62,013 bases of DNA from Marinilabiliaceae bacterium (GTDB lineage: Bacteria > Bacteroidota > Bacteroidia > Bacteroidales > Marinilabiliaceae): positions 1-62,013 of the forward strand of contig JAFGBR010000007.1 in assembly GCA_016933045.1 (NCBI GenBank), given 5' to 3'. The notes beneath the pieces are model-generated. The model was given only the letters and a program-made list of their open reading frames with translations. It was not told where the DNA came from and searched no databases. Below are positions 43,521 to 53,054 of this stretch, one piece after another. The first letter of the stretch is position 1; each line of letters begins with the position of its first letter. A program made the position numbers and the translations under genes.

Positions 43521-45065
43521 ATGGCCGATAACAGATCACGAGCAAAGAAGAGTCCGGAGATAGATTTTACAATGGGAAAGATGCCACCACAGGTTCAAGA
43601 ACTTGAGGAGGCTGTATTAGGAGCATTACTGTTAGAGCGTGAAGCATACGATTCTGTTTCGGAGATATTAAAAGCAGATGTTTTTTATAGAGAAGCACAT
43701 CAGCATATATATCAGGCTATTGTGAATTTATTTGGCCGGGAGCAACCCGTTGATATGCTTACTGTTACAGAAGAATTAAGGCACTTGGGTAAACTCGAAG
43801 AGGTTGGTGGGGCATTTGTAATCTCTCAATTGACAAGCAGGGTTGCATCGGCAGCACATATTGAATATCACGCACGAATAATATATCAGAAATATCTTCA
43901 ACGCGAAATGATTCGATTGGCTAGTGGATTGCAAACCAAAGCGTATGATGATACTGTTGATGTAGATGATTTGCTTGAAGAGGCAGAGAGTTCGTTTTAC
44001 AGCCTTTCTAAAGGCAGTATGAAAAAGGAAGCGGTTCAGATTAACAGTGTTATTAATGATGCTATTGAGAGGATAAAAATGGCCTCTAAAAGAACTGATG
44101 GTTTGAGTGGGAATCCATCCGGTTATACCGATTTGGATCGAATGACATCGGGGTGGCAACCTTCTGATTTGATTATAATAGCTGCGCGTCCTGCAATGGG
44201 GAAAACCGCTTTTGTATTATCGATGACCCGCCAAATGGCATTGGATTTGAACCAGCCAATAGCAGTGTTTTCTTTGGAGATGTCTAATCTTCAATTGGTT
44301 AATCGATTGATTGTGTCAGAGACTGAGTTACCTGCCGAAAAGATTAAAAACGGCAACCTTACACAGAGTGAATGGGAGCAATTGGATCATAAGATTCAAC
44401 GATTGATTGATGCTCCAATATATGTTGATGATACTCCTGGTTTATCAATATTTGAACTTAGGGCAAAATGTCGCCGTTTGATGAATCAGCATAAGTTGAA
44501 ATTGATTATTATTGATTATTTGCAGTTAATGAGTGCCAGCGGAATGAATCCTGGTAGCAGGGAACAGGAAGTGAGTATGATTTCACGGTCGTTGAAAGGG
44601 TTAGCAAAGGAACTTGATGTGCCTATAATAGCTCTTTCGCAGTTAAATCGTGGCGTGGAAAGTCGTGCCGGGGCCGAAGGAAAACGACCTCAATTATCAG
44701 ATTTACGAGAGTCAGGAGCAATTGAGCAGGATGCCGATATGGTTTGTTTTATTCACAGACCTGAATATTATAAGATTACCGAAGATGAACAGGGAAATTC
44801 ATTAATTGGTATTGCTGAGATAATTATAGCTAAACACCGAAATGGGGCAACAGGTGATGTGCGATTAAGGTTTAGGCAGGAGTTAGCTCGTTTCGAAGAT
44901 TATCATAGTAATTCGTTTGAAGATTTTGCGGCTCCCATAACACTAGGATCGCGAATGAATAATGAGTCGGCAATTGCGCCAATAGCAAATGCTGGTGAAG
45001 TTGTAAAACAACCGGGAAATGATTTACCGTTTAGAGCAGGATTTGAAAGTGATGTTCCTTTTTAG
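43521..45065 (+). CDS. dnaB: Replicative DNA helicase
   Basis: 514 residues. N-terminal DnaB domain (MPPQVQELEEAVLGALLLE; AHQHIYQAIVNLF) and RecA-like C-terminal domain with Walker A ARPAMGKTAFVLSM, Walker B LIIIDYLQLM and the conserved SQLNRGVESR and RESGAIEQDADMV motifs. Hexameric helicase of the replication fork, loaded by DnaC/DnaI-type partners not seen here. Its last four bases overlap the end of the convergent HAD gene. No intein. Confidence 0.97.
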   Translation: MADNRSRAKKSPEIDFTMGKMPPQVQELEEAVLGALLLEREAYDSVSEILKADVFYREAHQHIYQAIVNLFGREQPVDMLTVTEELRHLGKLEEVGGAFVISQLTSRVASAAHIEYHARIIYQKYLQREMIRLASGLQTKAYDDTVDVDDLLEEAESSFYSLSKGSMKKEAVQINSVINDAIERIKMASKRTDGLSGNPSGYTDLDRMTSGWQPSDLIIIAARPAMGKTAFVLSMTRQMALDLNQPIAVFSLEMSNLQLVNRLIVSETELPAEKIKNGNLTQSEWEQLDHKIQRLIDAPIYVDDTPGLSIFELRAKCRRLMNQHKLKLIIIDYLQLMSASGMNPGSREQEVSMISRSLKGLAKELDVPIIALSQLNRGVESRAGAEGKRPQLSDLRESGAIEQDADMVCFIHRPEYYKITEDEQGNSLIGIAEIIIAKHRNGATGDVRLRFRQELARFEDYHSNSFEDFAAPITLGSRMNNESAIAPIANAGEVVKQPGNDLPFRAGFESDVPF

Positions 45066-45700
45066 AGGATTAAGCATAATTGTGTGATGTCAGATATTTG
45101 AATAATAGCATCTGATTTAATTGCTTTATTTTTTTTGTTTATATATATAGCTTCAAGTCCGAAGCTTTTCGCTCCCAATATATCTGAATTCCAGCTATCA
45201 CCTATAATTAGGCTTTTGTTTTTCTTTGCATTTGAACTTTTAATAACATATTCAAAAAAGGCTTTTTGGGGTTTTTTCACGCCTATCTCATCAGAAATAT
45301 AAATAGTTTTAAAGTATTTATTAAGATTTGTATTTTCAATTTTTTGTTTTTGATGAGGTGCTGTTCCGTTGGTAATGATGTGAAGTGTATATTTTTGTTG
45401 TAAATAACTCAATGTTTTTTCGGTTCCATGAATTAATGCTATTTTTTTTGATAGTATTTCTTCAAAATCATTAATTATTTGAGTGGAAAGTTTTTTGGGT
45501 AATATTGTGTCTAAAAAAAAAGATAAACTGTAATTATATTGTTTTAGTTTGTGTTTGAAGCTATCAAAAATACTGTATAAGGATTTTAAATTATACTTGA
45601 TGTATATATCTTTTAAAGCCTCGTTGTAATTAGCAGTGAAATCCCAAATGGTATTGTCGAGATCAAAAAACAGATGTTCATATTTAGTTTTTACATTCAC
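45062..45700 (-). CDS. HAD-family hydrolase (YjjG-like)
   Basis: 212 residues. HAD motif I is FFDLDNTIWDF (nucleophile Asp and acid Asp), motif II IITNGT, motif III Lys in IGVKKPQKAFF and motif IV GDSWNSDILGAK. The YjjG branch dephosphorylates pyrimidine nucleotides or small phosphates; the substrate is unclear. Convergent with dnaB with a 4-bp overlap. Confidence 0.9.
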   Translation of the reverse strand: MNVKTKYEHLFFDLDNTIWDFTANYNEALKDIYIKYNLKSLYSIFDSFKHKLKQYNYSLSFFLDTILPKKLSTQIINDFEEILSKKIALIHGTEKTLSYLQQKYTLHIITNGTAPHQKQKIENTNLNKYFKTIYISDEIGVKKPQKAFFEYVIKSSNAKKNKSLIIGDSWNSDILGAKSFGLEAIYINKKNKAIKSDAIIQISDITQLCLIL

Positions 45701-45805
45701 GAGTCTATATTTTAATAATGGACAATTAGATGAAAAAATTATAGACCGATAGGCAATCCTTTTAGAAACTATTTACAATAAGGTTTTTATATAGAAATAT
45801 AAAAA

Positions 45806-45908
45806 CTGTCTGAAATAATGGATAAAAAACTATTTATGCAATTACTTTATTCGATTAATGATATTATTGAATCGAATTTGCATTAAAGAAAACCATTTTT
45901 TCAGACAG
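45806..45908. repeat. Long two-tier inverted repeat, probable terminator for the upstream lipoprotein gene
   Basis: CTGTCTGAAATAATGG (45806-45821) pairs with CCATTTTTTCAGACAG (45893-45908), 15 of 16 positions. Inside, ATGCAA (45836-45841) plus ATTCGATT (45849-45856) pair with AATCGAATTTGCAT (45870-45883) with a 7-base bulge. Read from the minus strand the outer stem ends in a T-run. It lies just after the stop of the coiled-coil lipoprotein gene. Confidence 0.75.
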
Positions 45909-45921
45909 CTTTTTTATGTTT

Positions 45922-46791
45922 TTACGATTGAATTACTAAATATTTAGAAGTGCTCCAAAATGCTTGTGCATTAGTTATTGTAATTACAACCATATCGTTC
46001 TCATCAACATCCAAATTATAGCTGTTTTCGGGATGAGTTGAGAGAATTTTAATTTTTTTGCAGTGAGTAGGAATTGAAATTGTTTGCCTGATATCAATTT
46101 CTTCGAAATATGATTCATCGAAATCTTTTTTAAGTACGCTCTTCTTAAGATTTAAAAAACCTTCGGTATTAAGTATGTTTTTTTCTTTTAGTTCTTTTGT
46201 TGATCCAATAACATAAAAAGCCTTATTAAGTTCTGTAGTTGTTTCTTCAAGTTTATCGGTGGTTTTTAAGTTTATAAGTCTTATTGAATCAAGAACGCCC
46301 TGAAGACCGTCGATAGCAAAGCTTAGATCAGAAATTTCAACATTTTTTTGTTTTAATTGCTCTTTTAGTTGAACTATTTCATTACTTTTTTCGGAAAGCT
46401 GATTATTAAGACTAGCGATGAATTTATCGAGTTTTGAATTATTGCTTTTTGAACTTCTTAATTGTTTTTCTAATAATGATATTTTTTCCTGATTTTGAAC
46501 CATCAGGTCATATATTAGTTTGATATCATTGTTTATTTGATCTGTTATTTTCTCATTATTATTAGCTTCGCTGGCATTTAATGAAATGATATTTTCTTTT
46601 TCTTTAATTTGAGCCAGGTTTTCGTCAATTTCTACAAGTGATTCAATTAATTCGTTAAATCGCCTGTCTTTTTCTGCAGTAGCTAAAAATAACGAATCAT
46701 TTTTTTGTTTTAACTCTTCTTTTCCAGGACCCAAGTCGCATGAAGATACGATTGTAGAAATAATTGCAAAAAGTAAAATAAGTTTTTTCAT
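45922..46791 (-). CDS. Coiled-coil lipoprotein, unknown function
   Basis: 289 residues. Lipoprotein signal (KKLILLFAIISTIVSSC, Cys at about 18). A long heptad-rich helical region follows (about 25-165, with SLLEKQLRSSKSNNSKLDKF and LKEQLKQKNVEISDLS), then a C-terminal globular domain (EKNILNTEGFLNLKKSVLKKDFDE ... NAQAFWSTSKYLVIQS). From memory similar proteins exist across Bacteroidota; no function known to me. One bp separates it from rsmI upstream, so they share a transcript. Confidence 0.75.
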   Translation of the reverse strand: MKKLILLFAIISTIVSSCDLGPGKEELKQKNDSLFLATAEKDRRFNELIESLVEIDENLAQIKEKENIISLNASEANNNEKITDQINNDIKLIYDLMVQNQEKISLLEKQLRSSKSNNSKLDKFIASLNNQLSEKSNEIVQLKEQLKQKNVEISDLSFAIDGLQGVLDSIRLINLKTTDKLEETTTELNKAFYVIGSTKELKEKNILNTEGFLNLKKSVLKKDFDESYFEEIDIRQTISIPTHCKKIKILSTHPENSYNLDVDENDMVVITITNAQAFWSTSKYLVIQS

Positions 46792-46792
46792 A

Positions 46793-47482
46793 TCAATTAT
46801 CGTTTAGTTTTTTATTAAATCCATCTATAATAATTACAATTTCTCCTTTAACGGGTTTTGCTTCAAAATATTGTATTAACTCGGAAAGTGTTGCTGTTTT
46901 GTTTTCTTCGTGTAATTTAGATATCTCTCTAGAAACAGCAGCTTTTCTGGTTTCACCAAAAAATTCGGCTAATTGTTTAAGTGTTTTAATAAGACGGTGT
47001 GGCGATTCGTATAAAATTATGGTTTTATCTTCATCTTTTAGTTGTAATAAGCGTGTTTGACGACCTTTTTTATGAGGTAAAAAACCTTCAAATAGGAATC
47101 TGTCTGAAGATAGACCGGATGTTACTAGTGCAGGTACAAAAGCTGTTGCTCCCGGCAGACACTCAACGTCAATATTGTGTTCTTTGCATTCACGTACCAA
47201 AAGAAAACCCGGATCAGATATACCAGGAGTTCCTGCATCGGTAATAACAGCAAGGTTTTCGCCACTCTTTAACCGCATAATCGTTTTGTCAAGTGTTGCG
47301 TGTTCGTTGAATTTGTGATGCGAAACCATTTTTGTTTCAATATTAAAATGGTTCAGTAATTTACTGCTGGTTCGAGTGTCTTCGGCCAAAATTAAATCCA
47401 CTTCTTTAAGTGTTTTAATTGCTCTTAAAGTCATATCTTCAAGGTTGCCTATGGGAGTTGGAACAAGATATAGTTTGCCCAT
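46793..47482 (-). CDS. rsmI: 16S rRNA (cytidine-1402-2'-O)-methyltransferase
   Basis: 229 residues of the tetrapyrrole methylase fold. Motifs: YLVPTPIGNLEDMTLRA, ILAEDTRTSSKLLNHF, VITDAGTPGISDPGFLLV, CLPGATAFVPALV and a C-terminal KGEIVIIIDG. It methylates the ribose of C1402. It begins 7 bp after the hypothetical gene at 47490-48275. Confidence 0.96.
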   Translation of the reverse strand: MGKLYLVPTPIGNLEDMTLRAIKTLKEVDLILAEDTRTSSKLLNHFNIETKMVSHHKFNEHATLDKTIMRLKSGENLAVITDAGTPGISDPGFLLVRECKEHNIDVECLPGATAFVPALVTSGLSSDRFLFEGFLPHKKGRQTRLLQLKDEDKTIILYESPHRLIKTLKQLAEFFGETRKAAVSREISKLHEENKTATLSELIQYFEAKPVKGEIVIIIDGFNKKLNDN

Positions 47483-47489
47483 TATTTTT

Positions 47490-48275
47490 TTACAAAATAT
47501 ACTTACGTTGTATTGTTTTAAAAAAAGCTATTACCGTTTCATCTTCCATATCCCACGAAAAATTTGATTTTAAAAAAAGTTGAGCTTCTTCTAATGTATT
47601 GAGTTGATTAAGTTGATCAATAGTTTGATTCATACTTGAACTGTTTCCTCCAAATAACTCACGTTGAAAAAGAAATCTGTCGTTAATACCTATTGCTTTG
47701 TTTATATCTTGAACAGGTTTGCCAATAAGAACTTTGTTTGATTCTTTACTAGCATTTATTTTATCGGCTACAGATTGAATGTTTTTACCAAGGCTTTCGC
47801 CAAGTATCGATGGGTTTTTGGGTTCGACAAGGGGTGTATCTTCAATTTCTAATTTGTTTTCTTTTATTGTGGTATTATCCTGATTTACTGATATTTCTTT
47901 TATTAATGTAGTGTCTTGTTGAATATTTGTTATTTTGTCTTTAATAATAAGTATTTCGTTATCAGTAAGATCTGGTTTTTTTTGCTCATTTTTATTTGTT
48001 GTTACCGGTTGTTCAATATGAGTATTTGTTGTATCTGATATTACGGGTTGAACATTTTTTTTGGAGGGTAAAGATTCTTCCAAAGGAGTTTCAATTATAT
48101 TATCGGATGCAATAGAGCTAAGTAATTCAATTTCTTGTTGAATTGATATTATTTTTTGTAATGTAAGTTTTAAAAATGCCTGGTTTACAGGTCCGGGCTC
48201 ATTAAAGGTTTGAACCAGGATCCCTACTTCGTTAATGCCGTTGAGTATGATTTTTACTAATTCTTCCTTTTTCAC
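47490..48275 (-). CDS. Conserved-looking protein of unknown function
   Basis: 261 residues, no signal peptide. The N-terminal about 60 residues are helical; a low-complexity Thr/Asn/Asp/Lys-rich middle (about 65-160) follows; the C-terminal about 90 residues look folded (IGINDRFLFQRELFGGNSSS, LNQLNTLEEAQLFLKS, ETVIAFFKTIQRKYI). I recall this C-terminal block from other Bacteroidota proteins, without function. First gene of a run with rsmI and the coiled-coil lipoprotein. Confidence 0.7.
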   Translation of the reverse strand: MKKEELVKIILNGINEVGILVQTFNEPGPVNQAFLKLTLQKIISIQQEIELLSSIASDNIIETPLEESLPSKKNVQPVISDTTNTHIEQPVTTNKNEQKKPDLTDNEILIIKDKITNIQQDTTLIKEISVNQDNTTIKENKLEIEDTPLVEPKNPSILGESLGKNIQSVADKINASKESNKVLIGKPVQDINKAIGINDRFLFQRELFGGNSSSMNQTIDQLNQLNTLEEAQLFLKSNFSWDMEDETVIAFFKTIQRKYIL

Positions 48276-48463
48276 AAGAGTATATTTTAATTAATTTATT
48301 GGTATCATGGAACAGCTACGAAAAATAATAATTATCTTTTATAAACCTATAGTTCATATATATATTTAATCCGATTTTATTATTATAATTATTTTCGGAT
48401 GAAATATTATTTTGTAAGCATGTTGTAAAGGTTTTTATTCTCCAAAAGTAAAAACCTTTTGAT

Positions 48464-48471
48464 TATTTTTG
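48464..48471 (+). promoter_or_regulatory. Bacteroidetes -7 element before tdk
   Basis: TATTTTTG fits TAnnTTTG, 40 bases before the ATG at 48512; no clear -33 element. Confidence 0.45.
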
Positions 48472-48511
48472 CAAAGTTAGTGATAGAAAAATGAATAACA
48501 GCCAGTAAAAA

Positions 48512-49102
48512 ATGTTTCTTGAGAATAAAGCAAACAGGGATAAACATAGTGGATGGATTGAAGTTATTACAGGAGGTATGTTTTCGGGTAAAACCGAGGA
48601 ACTGATTCGTCGGTTGAAAAGAGCCCGTATTGCAGGTCAAAAAGTTGAAGTCTTTAAACCTCATATCGATATTCGTTACCACGAAAGTGATGTTGTTTCG
48701 CACAACGAAACAAGTATTGGAGCTGTTACGATACATTCATCTGAGAGGCTTTTGTTGTTAAGCTCTAATGTTGATGTGGTAGGTATAGATGAAGCCCAGT
48801 TTTTTGATAAGGAGCTGCCCCGCGTTTGCCAACAGTTAGCTAACCAGGGAGTAAGGGTTATTGCAGCTGGTTTAGATATGGATTATAAAGGGATGCCGTT
48901 TGGTTCTATTCCTCAATTAATGTCTATTGCAGAGTATGTTACAAAGGTGCACGCTATTTGCATTCGATGTGGAGATTTGGCAAGTTTTTCACATCGGTTA
49001 ACTGCAAATAATAATTTGATTGTTTTAGGTGAAAAATCGACTTATGAGCCTCTTTGTCGTAAATGTTTCAATAGTGTTAAAAATGAAAATAATTTAAAAT
49101 GA
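48512..49102 (+). CDS. tdk: Thymidine kinase
   Basis: 196 residues, type II (zinc) thymidine kinase. P-loop GGMFSGKTEELIRRL, the catalytic Glu region DVVGIDEAQFFD and zinc ligands ICIRCGD and PLCRKCFN. Salvages thymidine. The stop overlaps the start of murF-alr by four bases (ATGA), so the two are translationally coupled. Confidence 0.96.
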   Translation: MFLENKANRDKHSGWIEVITGGMFSGKTEELIRRLKRARIAGQKVEVFKPHIDIRYHESDVVSHNETSIGAVTIHSSERLLLLSSNVDVVGIDEAQFFDKELPRVCQQLANQGVRVIAAGLDMDYKGMPFGSIPQLMSIAEYVTKVHAICIRCGDLASFSHRLTANNNLIVLGEKSTYEPLCRKCFNSVKNENNLK

Positions 49103-51567
49103 TAGTAGCCTGTTCATTATTAAAGATTACAGAAATAGTTAATGGTACGCTTGTTGGCTCGGGAAATATCACTATCAATCAGGTGTTAATAGATAGTAGA
49201 AAGGCAATTGGAAATGATAACCTTTTGTTTGTTGCTATTAGAGGGGTTAATCATAATGGACATGATTTTGTAGGTGATTTGATTTCAAAAGGGGTTTGTA
49301 ATTTTATTGTAGATAGTAGTTTTTCGATTGCTGAAATTGTCAATAAAGCTAATTTTATAATAGTTCATAATACATTAGACGCGCTTCAGTCGTTTGCAGC
49401 ATATCAACGGATACAAATAAATTATCCTATTTTAGGAATAACCGGAAGTAATGGGAAAACAATTGTTAAAGAGTGGATTTCTCAACTGACTGGAGATTCA
49501 TTAATAATTAATAAGTCTCCTAAAAGCTTTAATAGTCAGGTTGGGGTGCCATTGTCGTTGTTTATGTTCGAACAACAATCCGACTTTGGTATTGTTGAAG
49601 CAGGTATATCAAGAATGGGAGAGATGGAACGTTTAAAACGTATTATACAACCTAATTGGGGGTTAATTACAAATATTGGGCAGGCTCATCAGGAAAACTT
49701 TTTTTCAGTAGATGAAAAGTTAAATGAAAAGGTAAAGCTGTTAAGTGGTTGTGAAAAGATATTTTTTAACATTGATGATGGTGTTGTTTACAGTAAGTTA
49801 AAAACTGCCTGTGTTGGTTCAGAATTGATTTCATGGGGACGAAATAATGATGCAGATTTAATTGTTAATAATGTTTTAATTGCTGATAATCAAACTATTG
49901 TTCGGGTTGGCTGGAAAATGAATAATTATCGTTTAATAATTCCTTTTATTGACAATGCATCATTTGAAAATGCAATGCATGCATTACTAATTGTATTATC
50001 GATGGGGGTTGATATAGAAAAAGTATTGACCCGAATGGCTGGTTTGAAGCCTGTTGCAATGCGATTGGAGCAGAAAGAAGGCAGGAGGGGGTGTTTGATT
50101 ATTAATGATACTTATAATTCTGATATTACCTCATTAGAACTAGCACTTGATTTTTTAAAACAACAAGCTCGACGTAATGAGATGCAACGCATGGTTGTTT
50201 TATCTGATTTGTTTCAGAGTGGTTTGCCTAAACGTGAATTGTATCAGCGAATTTCAAATATGTTAAGTTCTTATCATGTCGATCATTTTATTGGTGTTGG
50301 ATCTGATTTGTTTCAAAACAGAGATTTATTTGGGGAGCAGGCTTTGTTTTTTAAAACAACTGAAAGTTTAATTGAAAGTGATCTGTTGAATGGAATAAAC
50401 AACAGGGTGATTCTTTTAAAAGGATCACGTGATTTTATGTTTGAACAAATAACAGAATTGCTAGAGCTAAAGCAACATCAGACAGTACTTGAGATTAATC
50501 TTAATGCCTTACGTACAAATTTGAATGCTTTTAGGCAAATGTTAAAACCCAATGTTAAACTGTTAGCTATGGTTAAGGCATTTTCGTATGGTAGTGGATC
50601 ATTCGAAATTGCAGGTGTGCTTCAGCATCAGCATGTTGATTATTTGGGAGTTGCTTTTGCTGATGAAGGCCGAGAGTTGCGACAGTCGGGTATAAATTTG
50701 CCAATATTGGTGTTAAGTCCCGAAAAGCGAAGTTTTATGCAAATGATTCAGTATAAACTAGAGCCTGAAATATATAGTTTTAAGATATTAAAACAGTTTT
50801 CTGAAGCTGTTAAAAATGAAGGTATTTCATCTTATCCGGTTCATATTAAAATTGATACTGGTATGCGTCGATTAGGTTTTTTACCGGATGAAATACCTCA
50901 ATTGATTAAAGAGTTAAATGGTCATTCGCATATAAAAATTATGTCAATATTTTCGCATTTGGCAGGGAGTGAGGATCAGATGCATGATTCATTTACAGGA
51001 CATCAAATCGAAACATTTAAATTTTGTTGTGATCAGATTATTCAAAATATTGATTATCCGGTGTTACGCCATATACTTAATTCGGCAGGAATAGAAAGGT
51101 TTCCCGAAGCTCAGTTCGAAATGGTAAGGCTTGGGATTGGATTGTATGGCATATCGTCGATAGAAAATAGTGAAATTCAGAACATTGCAACGTTGAAAAG
51201 TTACATTTCGCAAATAAAACCGATTGATTTTGCAACAACTGTTGGATATGGGAGGAGAGGAAGGTTGGCCACAGCAGGTAAGATTGCTATTATTCCTATT
51301 GGCTATGCCGATGGGTTAGATCGAAGGTTAGGGAATGGAAATGGTGAGTTTCTTATTCAGGGTAAACTTGTTAAAACAGTAGGTAATATTTGTATGGATA
51401 TGTGTATGGTTGATGTAACACATATTAATTGCGAGGAAGAAGATGAAGTGATTATTTTTGGTGAGCAATTGCCAATAATTATGATGGCCGAAAAGATGGG
51501 TACTATTCCTTACGAAGTATTAACAAGTATTGGACGAAGAGTAAAACGAATTTATTATCAGGAGTAA
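49099..51567 (+). CDS. Bifunctional MurF ligase / alanine racemase fusion
   Basis: 822 residues. The N-terminal about 455 residues are UDP-MurNAc-tripeptide:D-Ala-D-Ala ligase (ATP loop GITGSNGKTIVKEW, later INDTYNSD and VLKGSRDFMFE-like VILLKGSRDFMFEQ). The C-terminal about 365 are alanine racemase: PLP Lys in LLAMVKAFSYGSG, RLGF, the second catalytic Tyr in FATTVGYGRRGRL, GYADGLDRRLGNG. One chain thus makes D-Ala and uses D-Ala-D-Ala. The Lys motif deviates from the usual VKANAYGHG (AFSY), but the Lys is there. The fusion is known in Bacteroidota. Confidence 0.95.
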   Translation: MIVACSLLKITEIVNGTLVGSGNITINQVLIDSRKAIGNDNLLFVAIRGVNHNGHDFVGDLISKGVCNFIVDSSFSIAEIVNKANFIIVHNTLDALQSFAAYQRIQINYPILGITGSNGKTIVKEWISQLTGDSLIINKSPKSFNSQVGVPLSLFMFEQQSDFGIVEAGISRMGEMERLKRIIQPNWGLITNIGQAHQENFFSVDEKLNEKVKLLSGCEKIFFNIDDGVVYSKLKTACVGSELISWGRNNDADLIVNNVLIADNQTIVRVGWKMNNYRLIIPFIDNASFENAMHALLIVLSMGVDIEKVLTRMAGLKPVAMRLEQKEGRRGCLIINDTYNSDITSLELALDFLKQQARRNEMQRMVVLSDLFQSGLPKRELYQRISNMLSSYHVDHFIGVGSDLFQNRDLFGEQALFFKTTESLIESDLLNGINNRVILLKGSRDFMFEQITELLELKQHQTVLEINLNALRTNLNAFRQMLKPNVKLLAMVKAFSYGSGSFEIAGVLQHQHVDYLGVAFADEGRELRQSGINLPILVLSPEKRSFMQMIQYKLEPEIYSFKILKQFSEAVKNEGISSYPVHIKIDTGMRRLGFLPDEIPQLIKELNGHSHIKIMSIFSHLAGSEDQMHDSFTGHQIETFKFCCDQIIQNIDYPVLRHILNSAGIERFPEAQFEMVRLGIGLYGISSIENSEIQNIATLKSYISQIKPIDFATTVGYGRRGRLATAGKIAIIPIGYADGLDRRLGNGNGEFLIQGKLVKTVGNICMDMCMVDVTHINCEEEDEVIIFGEQLPIIMMAEKMGTIPYEVLTSIGRRVKRIYYQE

Positions 51568-51572
51568 ACAAA

Positions 51573-52280
51573 TTAACCTAAGCGTGAAATCCGATCAAGC
51601 ATTTGCTCGTCAAGTATTTTGATGTTGCGACCGTCTAATTCAATTACATTTTCGTTTGCCAGCGATGAAAGTGTTCTTATTGCATTAGAGGTTGTCATGT
51701 TCGAGAAATTTGCAATGTCTTCTCTCGAAAGATAAATACCTAATGTATGTCCGTCTTTTTCATAGCCATATATTTCTTTTAATAACATCAGGCTTTCGGC
51801 TAATCTGCCACGTATATGTTTTTGCGTAAGTGTAACCATTCGATAACGCATAAAACCAAGTTCGGTAGCAAACGATTTTATAATGTTAATGCAAAGCTGA
51901 TTATTTGTTGACATGAGATTGAAAATAACCTCACGAGGGACTAAAAAAATATGGCATGGTTCAATAACAACAGCTGATGCGATGTGGTTTTCGTCTGCAA
52001 AAAGAGCTCTATAGCCAATAAAACCGGGGCCACTCGCCATACGTACTATTTGATCGCGTCCTCCAAGTCCTTCCTTAAAAAGTTTAACTTTACCATTTGC
52101 CAAACACATTAAACCCGATGGACGTTCTCCTTCGTGATATATTAATGCGTTTTTTTTGAATTTTAAAACTTTATGGTTTTTAAGAAGATATGATTTTTCT
52201 TCAGGTGTTAAAACACTGAAAAGTTGAGGTATATCCTTAATGGATGGTTCTGAACTGGTATTGTTGTTGCTCTCTGTCAT
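51573..52280 (-). CDS. Crp/Fnr-family transcriptional regulator
   Basis: 235 residues. N-terminal cyclic-nucleotide-binding-like jellyroll (LKFKKNALIYHEGERPSGLMCLANGKVKLF), dimer helix, and C-terminal Crp helix-turn-helix (LYLSREDIANFSNMTTSNAIRTLSSLANENVIELD). There is no FNR-type cysteine cluster at the N-terminus, so oxygen sensing by an iron-sulphur cluster is unlikely; effector unknown. Single-gene unit, convergent with murF-alr (5 bp apart). Confidence 0.93.
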   Translation of the reverse strand: MTESNNNTSSEPSIKDIPQLFSVLTPEEKSYLLKNHKVLKFKKNALIYHEGERPSGLMCLANGKVKLFKEGLGGRDQIVRMASGPGFIGYRALFADENHIASAVVIEPCHIFLVPREVIFNLMSTNNQLCINIIKSFATELGFMRYRMVTLTQKHIRGRLAESLMLLKEIYGYEKDGHTLGIYLSREDIANFSNMTTSNAIRTLSSLANENVIELDGRNIKILDEQMLDRISRLG

Positions 52281-52287
52281 AGAATTG

Positions 52288-52347
52288 TGTTTTAAAACTA
52301 TGTTCTAAAACATAACAAAAATAACAAAAGCCCTCAACTTTAGCAAA
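52288..52347 (-). promoter_or_regulatory. Promoter and inverted repeat before the Crp/Fnr gene
   Basis: On the minus strand TTTG (52344-52347), 20 bases, TATTTTTG (52316-52323). Between it and the start codon is TGTTTTA-N11-TAAAACA (52288-52312), a possible operator for the regulator itself. Confidence 0.6.
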
Positions 52348-52386
52348 TATGATAGCTTTAAGTATTAAAATATAAATGATTATTAT

Positions 52387-52992
52387 TTAAAAGATTAAAC
52401 CAATTTGAAAAACAAGTCGGTTTAAAACTGTTTTATCGTTGTTTTTAGTAATATCGGTAATTCCGTTATTATATTGAACGCCGGCAGTTAAGTAGGTTGT
52501 TCCGCCAAGTGAGTATTCAATACCACCTCCGAAATGATAAGAAAGATCGAAAAAGTGGATTTCGGAATTTAACGAATTACCATCTTCATCTTTGGCATTA
52601 ATATTCATTTGTGTAGCCAATCCAAATTGACCATAATAAACCATACGGTGAAATTCGTTTGTTTTTAAATGAAGTCCAAATGGTATTTCGATATATTTAA
52701 GATTAAATTCGGTAGTCGAATCGGGTTTGAACTTTAAAATGCCCCCTGTAGTATTAATGGTTAAGCCACTGTGAAAAGCATAATTGGGAGCAAAAAATTT
52801 ATTAACATTAATACCGAAATTGTATCCAAATAAACTACCACCCGAGCTGATATTATCATCATCAGAGTTTAACCATGATAGTTGAGGGTTTAAGTTCATT
52901 GATAAGCGAATTTTCGAATAATTATCCTGACTGAACGATTGCAATGTAAAAGTTAAAAAAAATAGTAGTGAAATTGATTTAATATTTATCAT
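52387..52992 (-). CDS. Outer-membrane beta-barrel protein, unknown function
   Basis: 201 residues. Signal peptide (INIKSISLLFFLTFTLQSFSQ) and a barrel-like pattern of alternating strands: IRLSMNLNPQLSW, GYNFGINVNKFFAPNY, FHSGLTINTTGG, LKYIEIPFGLHLKTN, YGQFGLATQMNINA and the closing strand TYLTAGVQYNNGI ... LVFQIGLIF. This is the porin/OmpW-like family widespread in Bacteroidota. The ATG at 52990 is used because the longer frame adds 18 residues before the signal. Function not inferable. Confidence 0.85.
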   Translation of the reverse strand: MINIKSISLLFFLTFTLQSFSQDNYSKIRLSMNLNPQLSWLNSDDDNISSGGSLFGYNFGINVNKFFAPNYAFHSGLTINTTGGILKFKPDSTTEFNLKYIEIPFGLHLKTNEFHRMVYYGQFGLATQMNINAKDEDGNSLNSEIHFFDLSYHFGGGIEYSLGGTTYLTAGVQYNNGITDITKNNDKTVLNRLVFQIGLIF

Positions 52993-53054
52993 GAGCTTTG
53001 TTTTGTAATTATTTAATATATTTTTCTTAAACAAATGATATAACAAATTTGCTA

